From Bryobacteraceae bacterium (lineage in GTDB: Bacteria; Acidobacteriota; Terriglobia; Bryobacterales; Bryobacteraceae): DNA of 8,033 bases. Location of the stretch: contig JANXXV010000631.1 in assembly GCA_025350445.1 (NCBI GenBank), positions 1 through 8,033 of the forward strand, in the 5' to 3' direction. Within the stretch, counting starts at the first letter, position 1, and each line of letters starts with the position of its first letter. The position numbers and the translations under genes are program-made. The notes under the pieces were generated by a model. The model was not told the origin of the DNA. It saw only the letters and a program-made list of their open reading frames with translations, and made no database searches. This document shows, piece after piece, positions 6,706 through 8,033 of the stretch.

Positions 6706-7101
6706 ATGAGACGCTTGATCACACAATCGGTAGTTCTACCTGCACCCGCTGAACGTCTGTATGCCACCTATCTCGATCCGGCGCTGCATGCGGCCGTTAC
6801 CGGTGCAGCGGTGACAGTGGACGCCGAATCCGGCGCTGTATTTCGCGCTTTCGATGGCCAAATCAGCGGCACGATGCTCTTCGTAATCGCGCCCAGGCTG
6901 ATCGTCCAGTCGTGGCGTTCTATGAATTTTCAGGATAGTGATCCCGATTCGACGCTGATCCTGACCTTTGTTCCCGAAGGCCGGGATGGCCGGATCGACC
7001 TGATCCATATCGACGTGCCTGAACAGGACTATCAGGGGGTCAGCGAAGGCTGGGAGAAATACTACTGGGCTCCCTGGAAACGCTATCTCGCTCAAAAATG
7101 A
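6706..7101 (+). CDS. SRPBCC / AHSA1-like domain protein
   Basis: A 131-residue single-domain protein of the START-like SRPBCC superfamily, AHSA1 branch, whose members form a helix-grip fold with a deep pocket for hydrophobic ligands; the ligand is unknown. The family pattern runs from the first strand and helix (ITQSVVLPAPAERLYATYLD), through the GAAVTVDAESGAVFRAFDG region where AHSA1 proteins usually carry Gly-Gly-x-Phe/Tyr, and the VQSWRS strand, to GVSEGWEKYYWAPWKRYL, a characteristic closing helix. The in-frame ATG at 6661 would add 15 residues that do not fit the family, so I take the ATG at 6706; neither has a strong Shine-Dalgarno sequence. It is divergent from the epimerase-fold gene, with a 115-base gap in which I see no clear promoter. 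Its last 62 bases overlap the 3' end of the DUF433 gene on the other strand. Confidence 0.82.
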   Translation: MRRLITQSVVLPAPAERLYATYLDPALHAAVTGAAVTVDAESGAVFRAFDGQISGTMLFVIAPRLIVQSWRSMNFQDSDPDSTLILTFVPEGRDGRIDLIHIDVPEQDYQGVSEGWEKYYWAPWKRYLAQK

Positions 7102-7318
7102 AGGCGAGGCAACGGCGGCGCCCGCCATCAGCCGCGAACGAGAGGCATGCCCAAATATCTTCGGCCGTCAAGTCTGGGAAGTCTGCGGGAATCTCGGCTT
7201 CCGTCATTCCGGAGGAGAGGTAATCCAGAACATCGTACACGGTGAACCGGTGGCCGCGGATACACAGCCTGCCGCCTGTCGTATCCGGCTCGAGGGTGAT
7301 TAGGCTGCGGAAGTCCAC
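7040..7318 (-). CDS. DUF433 protein, antitoxin-like, with overlapping tail
   Basis: A 92-residue protein whose first ~68 residues match the DUF433 family: ITLEPDTTGGRLCIRGHRFT, VYDVLDYLSSGMTEAEI and DFPDLTAEDIWACLSFAAD. Family members are small helix-turn-helix-like proteins, often the antitoxin partner of a DUF5615 PIN-like toxin encoded directly downstream. Here no such toxin follows: the minus strand downstream is occupied by the antisense of the SRPBCC gene. The start is GTG, supported by AGGA six bases upstream. After FAADGGRRR the protein runs on for about 23 residues, of which 73-92 are encoded antisense to the SRPBCC gene and match nothing I know; DUF433 proteins usually end near 70-80. 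This suggests that the original end, and perhaps the toxin gene, was lost. It is divergent from the FAH-family gene, 39 bases apart. Confidence 0.8.
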   Translation of the reverse strand: MDFRSLITLEPDTTGGRLCIRGHRFTVYDVLDYLSSGMTEAEIPADFPDLTAEDIWACLSFAADGGRRRCLAFIFERDSVSREPSSISPSLR

Positions 7319-7324
7319 AGCGAT

Positions 7325-7328
7325 TCCT
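7325..7328 (-). promoter_or_regulatory. Shine-Dalgarno sequence deciding the DUF433 start
   Basis: AGGA on the minus strand lies six bases before the GTG at 7318. Its good spacing, and the fit of the resulting MDFRSLITLEP to the usual DUF433 N-terminus, favour this non-ATG start. Confidence 0.6.
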
Positions 7329-7357
7329 ACAGTACACTAACGGCTGAGCCTCTTTTC

Positions 7358-7978
7358 ATGACCATCAAACCATCCAAAATCGTCTGTGTCGGCCGCAACT
7401 ACGTTGAGCATGCGAAAGAGCTGGGGAACGAAGTTCCAAAAGAACCGCTGATCTTCCTGAAGCCGCCTTCCTCGCTCATTGCGAATGGCGACGCGATTGT
7501 CTATCCCTCCATCACTCAGAATCTCCATTACGAAGGCGAGCTTGGCATCGTCATCGGGAAGCGGGCCAAGCATGTGAAGGCGGCCGATGCGTTCGACTAT
7601 ATCCTCGGCTACACCTGCGTCAACGATGTGACTGCACGGGATCTGCAACGGAAGGACGGTCAGTGGACAAGGGGCAAAGGGTGCGACACGTTTTGCCCGG
7701 TTGGGCCGCGCGTGGCGCCGCGGGATGAGTTGAATTTTGCGAAGATCCGGGTGCGCACGCTGCTAAATGGCGTGGTGAAGCAGGATGCTCCGATCACGGA
7801 TTTGATCTTTCCCGTGGATGTTATCATTGAATACGTCACACAATTTATGACCTTGGAGCCAGGCGATCTGATTGCAACGGGAACGCCTTCCGGCGTCGGT
7901 CCCATGCAGCCCGGCGATACGGTTCAGGTCGAGATCGAAGGCATCGGCATTCTCCAAAATCCAGTGATCCGAGGGTGA
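7358..7978 (+). CDS. Fumarylacetoacetate hydrolase (FAH) family enzyme
   Basis: A complete 206-residue cytoplasmic enzyme of the FAH superfamily, the short form like YcgM/FAHD1 without an N-terminal extra domain. Members cleave or rearrange beta-keto acids: acylpyruvate hydrolysis, oxaloacetate decarboxylation, or isomerisation/decarboxylation of 2-hydroxyhepta-2,4-dienedioate in aromatic breakdown. Signatures are CVGRNYVEHAKELGN (10-24), FLKPPSSL (33-40), the metal ligands Glu59 and Glu61 in HYEGELGIVIG with Asp90 in GYTCVNDVTARDLQ, Lys107 in TRGKGCDTFCPVGP, and IATGTPSGVGPMQPGD (172-187). The Glu-Glu-Asp spacing (2 and 29) equals that of FAHD1 as I recall it. All expected residues are present, so it should be active; the exact substrate cannot be chosen from sequence. 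The neighbouring transaldolase-type gene starts six bases after the stop, suggesting one transcript. The ATG has only a weak GAG upstream. Confidence 0.93.
   Translation: MTIKPSKIVCVGRNYVEHAKELGNEVPKEPLIFLKPPSSLIANGDAIVYPSITQNLHYEGELGIVIGKRAKHVKAADAFDYILGYTCVNDVTARDLQRKDGQWTRGKGCDTFCPVGPRVAPRDELNFAKIRVRTLLNGVVKQDAPITDLIFPVDVIIEYVTQFMTLEPGDLIATGTPSGVGPMQPGDTVQVEIEGIGILQNPVIRG
7971..7975 (+). promoter_or_regulatory. Shine-Dalgarno sequence of the transaldolase-type gene
   Basis: GAGGG overlaps the last sense codons of the FAH-family gene and ends nine bases before the ATG at 7985. It fixes the start of the next gene and shows that its initiation site lies inside the upstream gene, as in a tightly packed operon. 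Confidence 0.6.
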
Positions 7979-7984
7979 TCCATC

Positions 7985-8033
7985 ATGAAAATATTTCTCG
8001 ATACCGCAAATTTAGAAGAGCTGAAGAAAGGCG
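7985..8033 (+). CDS. Small transaldolase / fructose-6-phosphate aldolase family protein (5' end only)
   Basis: Only 16 codons are in the window: MKIFLDTANLEELKKG. This is the very typical N-terminus of the short (about 215-residue) transaldolases and fructose-6-phosphate aldolases (TalC/Fsa type), in which the Asp of FLDTAN is an active-site residue on strand 1 of the TIM barrel. The Schiff-base lysine would lie beyond the window. It follows the FAH-family gene by six bases and has a good GAGGG site. The enzyme would act in the pentose phosphate pathway or on dihydroxyacetone/fructose 6-phosphate. Transaldolase and aldolase cannot be told apart from this fragment. Confidence 0.8.
   Translation, partial: MKIFLDTANLEELKKG

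Noticed and set aside
1..8033. Defence system, mobile element, prophage or biosynthetic cluster
   Set aside because: No transposase, integrase, repeat array, nuclease-helicase set or synthase is seen. The DUF433 gene is the only accessory-type gene and stands alone.

Overview
The window looks like chromosomal DNA of an acidobacterium, most likely of the Solibacter/Bryobacter group. The strongest pointer is the C-terminal ~200 residues of the large minus-strand protein at 4515-6590, which read like the 'Solibacter paralogous' C-terminal domain (TIGR03437 type). The lipoprotein after hslU (CGYVGDPLPPALNIP start of the mature part) and the small helix-hairpin-helix protein are also of a kind I associate with this group. 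The assignment comes from family recognition by eye, not from a search. Coding density is high. There is no RNA gene, insertion sequence, CRISPR array, integrase or long repeat, and no gene-free stretch over 300 bases. The longest gap is 221 bases (4294-4514), where I see no gene and no convincing promoter or terminator.

Layout. (1) 2-1342, plus: the 3' end of hslU (unfoldase of the HslUV protease), followed with no gap by a fibronectin type III lipoprotein. (2) 1345-3043, minus: a YVTN-type beta-propeller lipoprotein, then a small exported ComEA-like helix-hairpin-helix protein that meets the fibronectin lipoprotein stop-to-stop with two bases between. (3) 3044-3089: a 46-base divergent control region with a perfect minus-strand TATAAT and a 6+6 inverted repeat. 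(4) 3090-3971, plus: a sugar phosphate isomerase/epimerase-type TIM barrel. (5) 3979-6590, minus: a large secreted (alpha/alpha)6-barrel protein of the N-acylglucosamine 2-epimerase type fused to the Solibacter C-terminal domain, and downstream of it a protein of the encapsulated-ferritin (EncFtn) family. (6) 6706-7318: a START-like SRPBCC/AHSA1 protein (plus) whose 3' end overlaps a DUF433 antitoxin-like gene (minus). (7) 7358 to the end, plus: a fumarylacetoacetate hydrolase (FAH) family enzyme and, six bases on, the start of a small transaldolase/fructose-6-phosphate aldolase, probably one transcript.

How they fit together. The window is a set of short unrelated transcription units in alternating directions rather than one pathway. 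Two themes can be seen: export to the envelope (two lipoproteins and two signal-peptide proteins) and small carbon metabolism (isomerase-like barrel, FAH enzyme, transaldolase). I found no convincing new multi-gene system. The items most worth a second look are the EncFtn ferroxidase with no encapsulin gene or obvious cargo peptide in view, the epimerase-fold protein lacking several usual catalytic residues, the DUF433 gene without a toxin partner and with an overlapping tail, and the aspartate in the lipobox of the fibronectin lipoprotein.
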